From contig CM034546.1 in the NCBI GenBank assembly GCA_020055645.1, positions 77,624,001 to 77,688,000 on the forward strand: a DNA stretch of 64,000 nt, written 5' to 3'. The stretch comes from Tomocerus qinae. Lineage: Eukaryota; Arthropoda; Collembola; Entomobryomorpha; Tomoceridae. A model generated the notes under the pieces. The model was not told the DNA's origin. It ran no database searches and worked only from the letters and a program-made list of their open reading frames with translations. Numbering within the stretch: position 1 is the stretch's first letter; each line of letters begins with the position of its first letter. A program made the translations under genes and the position numbers. Shown here in pieces: positions 21,801 to 30,838 of this stretch.

Positions 21801-24701
21801 TTCTTTGTTTTTTAGTAGAATGTCTTTGCCTGCTGCCAAAATTATCTCTAAAAAACCTGCTCCTGGCAAAACAATCGTATGTGCTACTTGGTGATCTTTC
21901 AAGTATTGGAGATCGTTTAAATTCCATTGATGCTCATAAACATTATCAGTCACGTCTGCCAACATAATTTTCTTTCCTAGCAAAGGATGCACTGGTTTCA
22001 CATACTCATCTGACGGAAGCAAAGTCCAATATTTTTGACGCTGGAATGGATACGTTGGTAATTGCAATTTCTTCCTAGGATAACCCCTGTCTAAAGGAGC
22101 CCAGTTCATATCTACTCCATTGACAAATAATGTCCCCAAACTATTTAGAAGTGTTTCCCAATCATCCTTATTACGTCGTAAGGAGGGAAGCCACAAATTG
22201 GACCCTGCACAGTTTAAGTTGTTCATTCCTAAAGCTAATAATACTGGATGGGCTCCAATTTCTACGAAAACGTTATATCCATTGTCCCCTAGCGTACATA
22301 TCCCTTTTTGAAAATTCACTGTATTCCTAGCGTGTGTTAACCAATAACTACCTCCCACCATCTCATTGCCACAAAGAAACGAACCAGTCGTCCCAGAAAC
22401 ATAATTACACTTGGGAGATTTGTAAGAAATCTGGCTGGAGAATTGTCCAAATGCATTTGTCATTTTATCCATATCTCGTGAATGGAAGGCATGTGATGCT
22501 GTCAGTGTCTGAAATTTTATTCCGTTGTTAGTACAAAAACTCTGAAAGGCTTCGATTGAACTTTTACTTCCAGCTATAACAACTTCTTCTTTGGAATTAA
22601 TGACAGCAATATCTAACCACATATCAACATTATTGGACATGAAATCCAAAGTTAATCTCGATACCGAATCCTTATGTGCCCGAATGGCTATCATTCCACC
22701 TGGAGGAAGACTTTGAATCAACCTACTTCTTTCGCAGAGCAATCGTAAAGCTTCTTCTAAGTCAATTATTCCCGCGGCCACTGCTGCTGCAAATTCACCG
22801 ACACTGTGTCCCAAAACCGCATCGGGTATGATTCCAATACTCTCCCATAATTTTAAAAGGCCATATTCTACAGAAAATATTGAAAGTTGACTATAAATTG
22901 TGTGGTCTAATGAACTAGAGTCATTCCATAACTCATTTTCTAAGGAGATCCCAAGAATGTTCTGAATGATAACTTCGCACTCATTGAATGCACTATGGAA
23001 TTCAAAATTTGTTTGATACAGTGATTTTGCCATTCCAAAATACTGCGACCCTTGTCCAGTGAACAAAAATGCAATTTTGGGTTTATCATTCAGGACAGGA
23101 GGACTATACACTTCACTTTCTAAGGCTTTCTGAAAATCAAACACGTTTTTGCCAGTAATCGCTAAACGGTGTTTCATTTGAGCCCTTCCATTGTTACATG
23201 TGTACGTAAAGTCCCCAATATCAACCTCAGGATTTTTAGCTAAATAGTCAGCATATAAAATACTCAAATCTTTAACAGCATTTTCGGACTTTGCAGAAAT
23301 TGTAAGAATTTGTCGGGATATTTTACACTTGGCCGGATTTAATTCGAGTGACTCTGACATCTCGTCACTAGGAGGTTCCTCTATTATTACATGAACATTA
23401 GTTCCACTAATTCCAAACGAACTTACCCCGGCGATTCGAACTCTTTTGGAATTCTTGCACCATGACGTAGGTTCAACAGGTATCACAGCTGGAATAGAAT
23501 CGAGGTTAATACTTGGATTCAATTTTGTAAAGTTTCTATGAGGAGGAATTTCCTCGTGTTCCATGGCCAAAATAACTTTTATTAAACCCGCCAAACCAGC
23601 AGCCGACTCAGTATGCCCAGTATTGGTTTTTACCGAGCCAATCAAAAGTGGTCTTTCTCTTTCTCCAGTGTAGCCCGAACAGAGAGCTGCAAATTCAATG
23701 GGATCCCCAATTGGAGTACCTGTCCCATGAGCCTCGACGTAGTCAACATCCCCTGGTTTAATCCCTGCATTATTCAGGGCTTCTTTAATTGCTATTTCCT
23801 GACAGAGCTTGCTTGGTGTTCCGAAATTCGAAGATGTTCCCTCGTTGCTCATTGCTGTTCCTCGGATAATTCCCAAAATTCTATCCCCATTTCTAACCGC
23901 ATCGGCTAATCTTTTTAAAACAATTCCAGCAACTCCCTCCGCTCTGCCAAATCCATCCGCTGTTTCATCAAACGTTTTACAGTGACCATCTTTCGCCAAA
24001 ATTGGTATTTCTCCGAGAGGCAACTGAAGTATGATAATATTTGCTCCCAGTACAAGTCCCAAATTGGATTCTCGTTTCCGAAGACTGTCGCAAGCCAAGT
24101 GCAGAGCCACCATTGAAGAGGAGCATCCGCTTTCTGTCGCCACATTAGGCCCATTAAGGCCTAAAAAGTATGAAATTCTTGCAGAAGTAGCTGAAAAAGC
24201 GTTTCCGAGAATGACGTGGTGAAAATCTTGGGCAGTCGAACTTTCGGCAACTAGTCTCTCATAATCGTGTGTCCAAACTCCAGAAAATACTCCAGTATTA
24301 CTTCCTTTAAGCGATTGAGGATTAATCGCAGCACTTTCCAGAGCCTCCCAAGCAACTTCTAGCAAAAGTCGTTGTTGAGGATCCATAAACGCAGCTTCTC
24401 TAGGGCTTATCCCAAAGAATTTTGCATCAAACTCGTCAATAGGACATTTGAGAAACCCTGCCTTAGATTCTGTGAATCTAGAATCATTAAGTTGAAAATT
24501 AAGAAGGCGTTCAACTGGAACAGACCGAATTCCATCTCCGCTACTTTTGATAAACTCCCAAAATTCGTCACTATTATTGGCTCCAGGAAAGCGACAACTG
24601 TGCCCGACGATTGCAATTGCGTCTCTGTAATGTCCATTGATCAATGTTTTGAATTTGTGTGGTTTTGGATTTCGAGGTAGGCTGTCTTCCGCTTTTAGCA
24701 T
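15900..24701 (-). CDS. Highly reducing type I polyketide synthase with terminal reductase, intronless
   Basis: One uninterrupted frame of 2,933 residues. Domains in order: ketosynthase (about 27-450; Cys193 in ESGCSSSM, His325 in VEAHGTGTP, His363 in NTGHTES); acyltransferase (about 550-870; Ser633 in GHSVGE, with HAFHS from residue 737 suggesting malonyl-CoA); dehydratase (about 910-1200; His937, Asp1136 in LDAMIQ); C-methyltransferase (SAM motif EIGAGSG from 1460); enoyl reductase (about 1840-2170; HVASGGVGL near 1987); ketoreductase (about 2180-2420; TGGLGGIG near 2184); carrier domain (Ser2494 in GLDSLMAVE); and an NAD(P)-dependent thioester reductase (TGSTGHLG near 2590; Tyr2756 and Lys2760 in YALSK). 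It should build a methylated, largely reduced chain iteratively and release it as an aldehyde or alcohol. The frame stays open 45 bases upstream of the ATG to an AG acceptor-like site at 24747-24748, so a short 5' exon is possible. The product is unknown. Transfer from a microbe is possible but untested. Confidence 0.93.
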   Translation of the reverse strand: MLKAEDSLPRNPKPHKFKTLINGHYRDAIAIVGHSCRFPGANNSDEFWEFIKSSGDGIRSVPVERLLNFQLNDSRFTESKAGFLKCPIDEFDAKFFGISPREAAFMDPQQRLLLEVAWEALESAAINPQSLKGSNTGVFSGVWTHDYERLVAESSTAQDFHHVILGNAFSATSARISYFLGLNGPNVATESGCSSSMVALHLACDSLRKRESNLGLVLGANIIILQLPLGEIPILAKDGHCKTFDETADGFGRAEGVAGIVLKRLADAVRNGDRILGIIRGTAMSNEGTSSNFGTPSKLCQEIAIKEALNNAGIKPGDVDYVEAHGTGTPIGDPIEFAALCSGYTGERERPLLIGSVKTNTGHTESAAGLAGLIKVILAMEHEEIPPHRNFTKLNPSINLDSIPAVIPVEPTSWCKNSKRVRIAGVSSFGISGTNVHVIIEEPPSDEMSESLELNPAKCKISRQILTISAKSENAVKDLSILYADYLAKNPEVDIGDFTYTCNNGRAQMKHRLAITGKNVFDFQKALESEVYSPPVLNDKPKIAFLFTGQGSQYFGMAKSLYQTNFEFHSAFNECEVIIQNILGISLENELWNDSSSLDHTIYSQLSIFSVEYGLLKLWESIGIIPDAVLGHSVGEFAAAVAAGIIDLEEALRLLCERSRLIQSLPPGGMIAIRAHKDSVSRLTLDFMSNNVDMWLDIAVINSKEEVVIAGSKSSIEAFQSFCTNNGIKFQTLTASHAFHSRDMDKMTNAFGQFSSQISYKSPKCNYVSGTTGSFLCGNEMVGGSYWLTHARNTVNFQKGICTLGDNGYNVFVEIGAHPVLLALGMNNLNCAGSNLWLPSLRRNKDDWETLLNSLGTLFVNGVDMNWAPLDRGYPRKKLQLPTYPFQRQKYWTLLPSDEYVKPVHPLLGKKIMLADVTDNVYEHQWNLNDLQYLKDHQVAHTIVLPGAGFLEIILAAGKDILLKNKEDDLGILTVRDFVVEAPMQLEEGKMYRTQVVVSPIGNESHAYNVKVYLFRKLNGYNEEKGWKRYSSAIVALKKSVAWLSNEKEENNNEGDKKSETSYISEKIETIKIRCPTEQNSKEFYKLAPEIGIHFGETFQSIESVWVGENEALAFIPSFKNAGNFSDYVYHPIILDAMIQLFGLSIGDDQVDLYLPVGIDHVFLVNDTISHNMFAHAKWTENEKSVGIIALYSDKNVLLAVMVGVRLLKTSISSFLNVINAHNNMLPGMYQEVWRQRVGPIQARIDTKKIVNTPNILQPLFDSMEQHMHMYVLEVQQKSDQGACCNIMRLLMKNGFNPKVGVIYWIEEFLNEHLIGKTHLMMVKRYFQILCEDGFGEEIDNGSGYMDGWKCVKEFPTFEEIEKTQWEINEFIYFEGAPMGRIVVSDIMNKCNDHMWDVAIGEKTAVSALFGREDLNPLDVYTKSNECVVANIRTSKYLGLALKEFKTDGTQKDSIVRIIEIGAGSGATTKEVLAILRKENIPFRYTFTDISPHFLEGAKEEFSSISGIDYKVLDIEKDPLAQGFCPNYYDVVIAANIMHATENLGNSVENVRKVTRTDGLLVLQEITDPSRAIDIIFGILEGYWKFTDFDVRQRHSMVSQNVWSKVLNNSGFSNAVNVSSMDEFITVLISRAVDIEASEIIRDSVLALSKREISWVIFAEEGALCEILKLKLETVCDKVILIQIENQIDDILLQGIVSNVVEKYEVKGFMYLATNIVSDNQVDAYKSMLNFCRFLSEKAGHNSQFFVITRGVYCVQDQETVCPFNSVIWGMAKSMKNEVQKMHGKMIDLDPDNSDLVADCEQIFFEIFDKDEELICFRNNKKYVSRYTRLSKTLAPLTLPRGRFRVDIPKSKKINDVTFVSIDKEPLGPKEIEVVVKAVALNFRDIFVILKPEMYTTMKETLGSDFAGVVTNVGPQVTKLDVGDEIYGVTLTSSVGSHAITHEDMVMLKPKEMTYSDAATMPSVLLTAFYCMVTIADLKKDETILIHVASGGVGLIAIQIAKIIGAEIIATAGSHRKRNYLRSLGIENVFRSRDLTYGDAIANVTNGRGVDVVLNSLTGHGFKETTLKACTKNARFIEIGKVNIWMPEEILELRPDVQYTIVDIEKLTSSEMGDVLYQIQNYSKENFKPLPYSRFDLVNIRDALNYFLKAQHIGKVVVTMPEIVDVGNVVIKKDVIFNHNATYLITGGLGGIGLEVAKWFADSGCKNLVLIGRNPPSVNVDQVLNNLRAKGCKIFSFQIDVGNWDECKSLFELMVSPKYRMPPLRGVIHSAGVISDAMFMNQTWEKYQAVFNAKIAGCINLHNLTKDLNLEHFVLFSSMAAIFGPMGQSNHAAANAFLDSFAYYRHSIGLPAQTINWGAWAEVGAASNTAYGKEGIFGVKPFTPNQGIASLKFILSRPDLLQVGVVQIELNEFAKHFNIRNSFSELSDEGGYVDTGASSIQSEKFWAEIEPLSLEERNSYIKVKLTAIIRKTIKLPESEAIDEYQTFQEMGLDSLMAVEMKNKLQNLVGKNIALNISAIMGYPTINALSKYLAEETLLVGTGVATKQGITMAEVDLEATYKLVKQDSLLPDDIQGLDSCLKPSKVTRILLTGSTGHLGVYLLKDLAQRENVNVWCLIRGKTVEQARRKLVANLKRHELLVNMDKVVIITGDITEDNLGMSPNDYNRLSTSTEMVIHLAARTNHVEYYRVHNANKTNIRSVNALGCVNILKFAANIKTKRILYASTFTAINRFTEDGLISEEFPDDENIGDGITFGYALSKFVGEKLCKQANERGIPCMTIRYSNLMGNSETGRFTVDTDTMMNNFFLSLRLGRVPDVEGGHYGLTVDVASKLTLELAFHDNAQSGVYNLVQPVGLHIKDFITLAEQFGCRLSLVSKEEYLEILKKESESNSFLTIFKDSYGGEFFLCLILKISPSIKQLFRKWHEPKSFKLQM

Positions 24702-24748
24702 CTTCAGATAGTCTTTCGTTTCTCTAACCCATCTAGCGTATATTTCCT

Positions 24749-25428
24749 AATTATGAATTCCAAATTAAATTACGTAAATCAAATTGTCATTTTATATCCA
24801 TTATTCATTATTATTTAAATCGTCAATAATATAATGAAATGAATTTTATAAAAATACTAAATAAAACAAAATAACAATAAAATGGCTTTCAAGTATGACG
24901 TAAGCCTATTTCAGTGAAATACGAATATTTTTGAATGTATGAAACTCAAATTACCTGGACATTTTCTGGAAATAAAATATTTTGGGTCAAATGGGTTGAG
25001 TTTGTTTCAGGGTTTCCCAAACCCGACAGAATTTTTATATCCTTTATTCTGTAAAGACACAGACAATATATGCATATTTATTTTTTAAGCACACACAGGT
25101 TAGTAATTTTATTTTCGATTATAATGTGGGTTTAACAACATGCAACAGTGGGCTACGACTTGAGACTTCATAAGTTACAACTTATCTAGAAGAGTATTTC
25201 TAAGGTAAGTTTTATTATGTTGACTTACAATTCCTTTGAAGTCCTGTTAGTGATGCTAAAATTGTAGATTTCATTCAGACTTCCTCTTTTTGAATGGAGA
25301 AAATGTTCTTGTAGTAGATCCATCACTAAAGTTTTAACCAAATTAATGTTTGAATAATTATTGTGGCTACGCAAATTAGGGAGAATTTATCAAAATTTAA
25401 AAATGCTAACACATTTTTAATAGTTTTT
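24749..25428. other. Spacer between the polyketide synthase and the glycogenin-like gene
   Basis: Probable 5' region of the synthase. On the minus strand a stretch at about 25228-25280, flanked by an AG and a GTAAGT, can be read as coding but does not join the neighbouring exons convincingly. Nothing else is recognised. Confidence 0.35.
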
Positions 25429-25860
25429 TTAATGAAATATTAGATATTTACAACAACTATGTCGTCCCAACTGCAACAACTTGTTGATGCCTTCGTACTC
25501 ATCAAGTCCTGGATTAATCACCATAGTTGAAATATCCATGCTTCTTTTGTATTCATAAAATGTCGAAAAGTCTTCATCTGCACTGAACAGTTCATCACAG
25601 TTTTTCAATACCTAGGTAAATACCGAAATTATAACTATACATATTTTGTCACCAAATATTTACTATAACATAATTGTACGATTTCTTCTACTCTTGCTTA
25701 AAAAGCACATGCCTCGAGCTGTGAGGGAACTAAACACTTTATGAACTAAACTTCATGCAAAAATATTATTGTTCGTTCTCATGTTTTTTCTATTCATAAG
25801 ATCATGTCACATATCGTCCCTTAAGGATAGAAAAAGCCTCTATCCACTTTCAGATTAGTA

Positions 25861-26302
25861 CAGGAAAAAGCCTAAATCCACTTTTCGTTTACGTTTGTTG
25901 CAGGCAGGAAATAGCTTGAATCCTTTTGCAGCTTTTACGTAAAGTTGTCAGGGCAATATGAGAATAAACAAGTTAATTAAATGAAATATTTATTAATTTT
26001 ATACTGATACATGTAATTATATCATATTAGAATTCAGACAAGTATTATGAAATTTTAGTTAAGTAGACAAAAACAAAACGTTGAAATTTGAAATCTTATT
26101 TTGATATTGGATAAAACTGAAGTAACTGAACTCATTGGAAGGAAAAGTAAGAGTTCAATATTTCGCATGTACCTGTACTCTGTACCTGTTTAAGCGCATG
26201 TATCAATACGCCCCGATAACTTTATACAAGCGAAGCCGGAAAAGGATAATATTATAGGCTATTTTCTGCACTAAACGAAAAGTGGATATAGGCTTTTTCC
26301 TG
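25861..26302. mobile_element. MITE-like element with ~31-bp terminal inverted repeats
   Basis: The ends are near-perfect inverted repeats: CAGGAAAAAGCCTAAATCCA at 25861 and its complement ending at 26302, about 31 bases each with two or three mismatches. The interior of about 380 bases has no coding frame. No clear target-site duplication was seen. It lies in intron 2 of the glycogenin-like gene. The CAGG end recalls hAT-type elements, but the class is not established. Confidence 0.55.
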
Positions 26303-26329
26303 GTCTTATCCAGACATGCTAGTTTAGGT

Positions 26330-26435
26330 CAGCGAGCCGAGCCGAGCCACTGGCCTCCAATAACATTGAGCGAGTCGAACCGAGCCAGGTCCATCAAAAA
26401 ATTTCGACCGAGCCGAGCCGAGCCGGGTCCATGAC
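26330..26435. repeat. GAGCC-rich simple repeat
   Basis: Two short runs of (GAGCC)n-type sequence, GAGCCGAGCCGAGCC and CCGAGCCGAGCCGAGCC, separated by about 60 bases with GAGTCGAACCGAGCC variants. It is GC-rich against an AT-rich background, adjacent to the MITE-like element. Confidence 0.6.
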
Positions 26436-27290
26436 TATTTTCACATTGCCACTAAACGTAGGATTTTAAAAGTATGAAATGTGGAATTCACCAACCCAGT
26501 TTACTTTATCACATTACTTTAAAAAATTACTGTTGCAGCAATTATTCCTTAGTTTTAATAGCCAAGTATGCATGCCAAGTCGGTAGCACCGGACCGGACT
26601 CAACTTTCCTTCCTGACACGTTTATTTTATTGAGGAAAAATGAACTCTTGTGTAAATTTACCATTGCATTTGGGTCAAGAACGACACATTTAGAATACAT
26701 CGTGATATTCCAAGCACTAATGATGATAAGTTCTTTTTGTTGAAATTTTGTTTCTCGACTTTTCGGTTGGACTGCGACAGAAATAGCTGCGTCGAAAAAC
26801 TTGACCAATAGTTTCCTGTGAATAAATGTAGCATTTAATTGAAAATGTTCTAAATTATGTTTTTTTAAAAATAAAAGTCAAAACAACTCAAGTTTTACCT
26901 TTGTCTTTGTAAAGATCGTTAATATTAAGCAAGCAATACCAAAAACTTGCGTTTGCACGAATATAATTGAAACAATAAGCTTAATATGTCTCGTAGAAAA
27001 AATATTTTCTAATGAAAGAAGTGATATTTGTGAAAAGACTTTCCATGGATTTAAAGTATTTAGAATAGGTTGTTTTACGAAATTTTTTGTTTTAGTTTTC
27101 TTTTCAATATAATTACTATGCAAAATGGTAAGCTTAAAGTTACAACTTACTTTAGGCCATGAGGTACTTTATCGGACACTAAAACTACAGTGTCCGCAGC
27201 GGTGATAACTCTGGCCAGTGATTTTGCCAATACGATTGCCTGTAACGCTGTTTCCTCATTCACAGCTGCAGTTATCCAAGCATTTTTCAT

Positions 27291-29343
27291 TTTTGCTACA
27301 AAAGATTTAGTAAACCATCACATCAGCGATATTATTTAACTGACTCAAAATGACATTACTATGACATAAAAATACTGAACAATAAGCCTTAATTGAGTGA
27401 AAAATTAATGCTTCGATACTTCACAAAATCACGAAGTATACAAGTACAAAGTGCTTCGAGTTGCATATGTACAGTTTCTACCATGAAAATGCTGACATTT
27501 GTAAATAAATCACAACAGATTTAAGAAAATACAACAAAAGTTAAATAGTCTATTTACCCGACATATTTATCAGTTGAAATGTTATTTTCTAGAAAAATGA
27601 TGCACTATTTTTGGAAAAGTAGAACAAAACAATATTAGACCCTTTTAGTGGATGTGTTCGTTATTGTCGTTTCTTGGAGATTGATACAAGCAAAGACAAA
27701 TCAACACAATAAATATAAAGCATTCCCTTACTTTACAATTCACATTTCGTGGGACAATAAAATAAGCGTAGCTGAAATCAGATAGATTGGCATGCAGGTA
27801 CACGGTATGATTGTTGTTGATGTGTGAATTAAACATAGGTAGAGGGTAGACAATGAACGCAGGCCGAGTCAAACGATAATTAACAACAGTGCATACTTAT
27901 TATTATGCATTACATCAAGGTCTTTAAATTACTTTTCTTATCAACGGAGACAGGACATTGTTTCCTTGTGTACTGTTTTTACCTTTTGAATTTGCTGGTG
28001 ATAATTTTGTTGTTGAAAATATTTGTTGTTTATCAATTAGAGTATATTTTAATGGAATAAAAAAAGCTGAGCAATATTTCCTTATGGTAATACAGCTTGT
28101 ATAAACTGTGTAATAATTCCCACGAGGTACCTACTAGATTCCTTTCTCTCACTGTTTGACAATGTGAACAATATTTGTCTGCTTTAACAAGTCGTAGGTT
28201 AATAAAAACAGTATTGACATTATAAAAATACAGGTTTTTGTAGATCCTTTAAGAAATTGCGTCTCAATCGGTTTTTTGAGGCATATCAAGTAAGGATATG
28301 GGACAGTTAGTTCTATTCATTGACATTGAGGCAGACGAACTTAATGGGGATTAGTTGTTTGTGTAATGAAATTTTTGCGCCGAAGTCGTACATGAATTTT
28401 TTATGCCATGCATTATCCACTTGGGCGAAAAATCTTACTTTAATCACCATATACATTTTTATTATTACAAAAAACCAACACAGTAATTTTTTCACTAATG
28501 AATTCAAACAGCCACTACTGCACATCTACAATACCTACATAATATATATAATATTGCATTAATTACGATTGACGATGGTACATGCAGTGTAAAACTTACT
28601 TCCTTTGGGCTTTATTTTGTACCAAAACCAACGCTATATTCTAAGTACTGCCTGATTTCCATTTCTTAAATACCCTATAATCTCAATTAATTCAATTTCG
28701 AAAAAGTGGAGAGTTGGAATTTTGCGTAAAAGCTTTCTAAAAAAACTGATAAACGACACGGCAAAAGAAGTTAGTAAATGAAATCGAGCTTGAAATATTA
28801 TAGTAAAGATTTTGTGGCTATTTTTGTCACAATTCCAACTTAAGTTGTATTGGTCGCCAACAAAATTGTTTTAAAAATTTCGTGAATGTGTTTTCAAAAT
28901 TACTATTAGAACTACCATGCTATATTATGACTTTTAATCTGCAGTTTAAATAAAACATGAAATTAAAATTAAATTGTTGACCGCGATGTCAATGGTCAAA
29001 ACTTTTTTGATACATATACTATAGATTAAAATCAATAGTATCTGTATATGCATCAAAAAATTACATTTCCACATATTTCTAGTTTTCTTCAAACTTTGAA
29101 GGTTGCGCATTGATTAATCAATAATCACAAAGCACACGAGGGAATTACTTATTAAGCATAATTTATACCTATGTTATGCTGCTCTATATTAGGGCCCTTC
29201 TACATCCAATTTCTTTAGATATCAAATAGTTCAATGTATTTAATAATTTCAATGTATATAATAATTTAAATGTATTTAATAATTTAGATTATTATGCTAC
29301 TGAACGTGATGTAAGGGCCAACGGCCAAATCATCTATTGAATA
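27291..29343. other. Gene-poor AT-rich sequence
   Basis: No gene recognised. Around 29305-29343 the sequence GGGCCAACGGCC followed by ATTGAATA, continued after the hAT element as AAATCTTATCTTTTC, looks like an older retrotransposon 3' tail that received the hAT insertion. Confidence 0.45.
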
Positions 29344-30115
29344 CAGTGTTCGATGACCAGCCGGTTAGCCGGCTATAATGGTCAGGTTAAAATGGCTAGC
29401 CGGCTGGCAAAATACCCTTGTTAGCCGGCGGATAAAATGGCTAAATTGGTTAAAATGGTCAAAAATAAAATATACGTAAAATGGGGCAAAGTAAAACCCT
29501 ATTCTGCCTAGATTAGCCTATCCTTGATCTACACCAAAGTTTAAACTAATTTTGTTTAAGAAGGGCCTACATACTTGCAATCTACAAATCAATCTTCTGG
29601 TCACAATTCTTCCAACTAACCGTTGTGAAGACATAAGACTACGCTAAACCTTGTCAGTCTTGTTTCTTGGCGAATTAGTACGGTCAGGAAGTGTTGCTGA
29701 AGCAGGTGCACTAAAACGTGACGCGGTTGCAGCAGAGCGTCGTCGTGCCGGCGTTCTTCGTTTTCTTTTTTGCTTTGATGACATTATCTGCGAAAACTGT
29801 AAAATCCGATAGAAATGTAACAGTATTTGATATCGTAACTAAAATGTAGTTAAATTTTAAAAATGTATACTTAGATAGAAAAACAAATAAACTTATTGAT
29901 CAGAGAATGAATTTGTTTGAGAAGAGAGTACACAGAGCAAAATGGCGCCAGTCTATTTTTATTCATTTGTTGGACGCTGCGCTGTGGCTTGAAGTTTGAA
30001 CTCCTGTGCTGCAAAATCAAGGAGGTTTCAAGGATATGGACATTTTTAGCCATTTTAACCATTTTAACCGGCTGGTTAGTCAAAAAGCTTTTTAGCCGGA
30101 TAAAATCGAACACTG
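29344..30115. mobile_element. Non-autonomous hAT-type DNA transposon
   Basis: The 772-bp element has terminal inverted repeats starting CAGTGTTCGAT (29344) and ending ATCGAACACTG (30115). Each end is followed inward by several TTAGCCGGC and TTAAAATGG motifs in inverse orientation. It is flanked by a perfect 8-bp target-site duplication, ATTGAATA, at 29336-29343 and 30116-30123. The CAGTG ends and the 8-bp duplication are hallmarks of hAT elements. The only notable frame is a 46-codon basic peptide on the minus strand, probably a remnant of the transposase N terminus. A related solo end lies at about 49150-49214. Confidence 0.85.
29644..29784 (-). pseudogene. Basic 46-residue frame, possible transposase N-terminal remnant
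   Basis: ATG at 29784, stop at 29644-29646. The peptide begins MSSKQKRKRRTPARRRS, a nuclear-localisation-like basic run, followed by a Ser/Ala/Pro-rich stretch. It lies inside the hAT element. hAT transposases often start with basic regions before a BED finger; neither the BED finger nor the catalytic part is present. It may be non-coding. Confidence 0.3.
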
Positions 30116-30727
30116 ATTGAATAAAATCTTATCTTTTCTTATCTTAGATAGCAAATAGTATGGTCGCATCAGTAGCAATCTTTATAAGTAGGAAAATCGC
30201 ATTTTTTCCAAAAATCAAATCAGCATTCCACACGATATTATTTTATTAATATTATAAAGTGAATTCCTCAAAATATTTTACACGTTTGTCAGTTATTACT
30301 GCACAATATCGTCATGAAAATAATATAGACTTTGTTTATAGATTACATTTACAGCACAGTAGTTAGTAGGCATTGGTCACAGAAAATCTCTGCTCAACTT
30401 AAGTTGGCCAATGAAAGGAAAAATCAATTTCTTTGTATTACACAAGTAAAAATTGTTTGCATTGAAAAGTATAACCCCTTTGGAGTGAGAGAATTACACA
30501 CTGTCTTGAACGTCCACTCATTGCATGCATGGAACTGCAAATCTTAAGAAAAATGAAATTTGTATAACATCATTTTTGTCTGAAAGCCTCCGCCCTTGAA
30601 AGATGGAGATTCTAATTAAAAAAGGGTTGATGAGCGAATTTGTCAAAAGTCATTTTGGCAAGAGCAAAAAACCTTAAAATTAACCCTTGTGGATAAATTG
30701 GCAAATAACGTTTTTGATCGTTCGGAG

Positions 30728-30838
30728 AATTTGGCAAAAAGTATGTACGGATAATTTGGCAAAAAGTATGTTCGGATAATTTGGCAAAAAGTATGTACGG
30801 ATAATTTGGCAAAAAGTATGTACGGATAATTTGGAAAA
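30728..30838. repeat. 25-bp tandem repeat, about 4.5 copies
   Basis: Unit ATAATTTGGCAAAAAGTATG followed by TACGG, repeated head to tail with very few differences. An imperfect unit precedes it near 30700. The open frame reading through it on the minus strand is a by-product of the repeat. Confidence 0.8.

Larger units (their letters stand above)
25429..27290 (-). pseudogene. Glycogenin-like GT8 glycosyltransferase, truncated and lacking DxD
   Basis: Three minus-strand exons, 27151-27290, 26662-26815 and 25429-25611, join in consistent phases (2, 0) to about 159 residues. The translation tracks the N-terminal half of glycogenin: MKNAWITAAVNEETALQAIV at the start strand, then AWNITMYSKCVVLDPNAM running across the junction into VLKNCDELFSADEDFS, and INPGLDEYEGINKLLQLG. 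Glycogenin starts glycogen synthesis by self-glucosylation. Its metal-binding DAD motif reads DPN here, and the GGDQG and C-terminal H..G..KPW regions were not found before the stop at 25429. Family members have over 300 residues. Intron 2 is swollen by a foldback element and a GAGCC repeat. It is either a decayed gene or a short non-catalytic protein; further exons toward 25230 are possible. Confidence 0.6.

Noticed and set aside
30612-30812. Minus-strand frame across the 25-bp tandem repeat
   Set aside because: The frame arises from the repeat; the unit length is not a multiple of three and the peptide is not periodic in a meaningful way.
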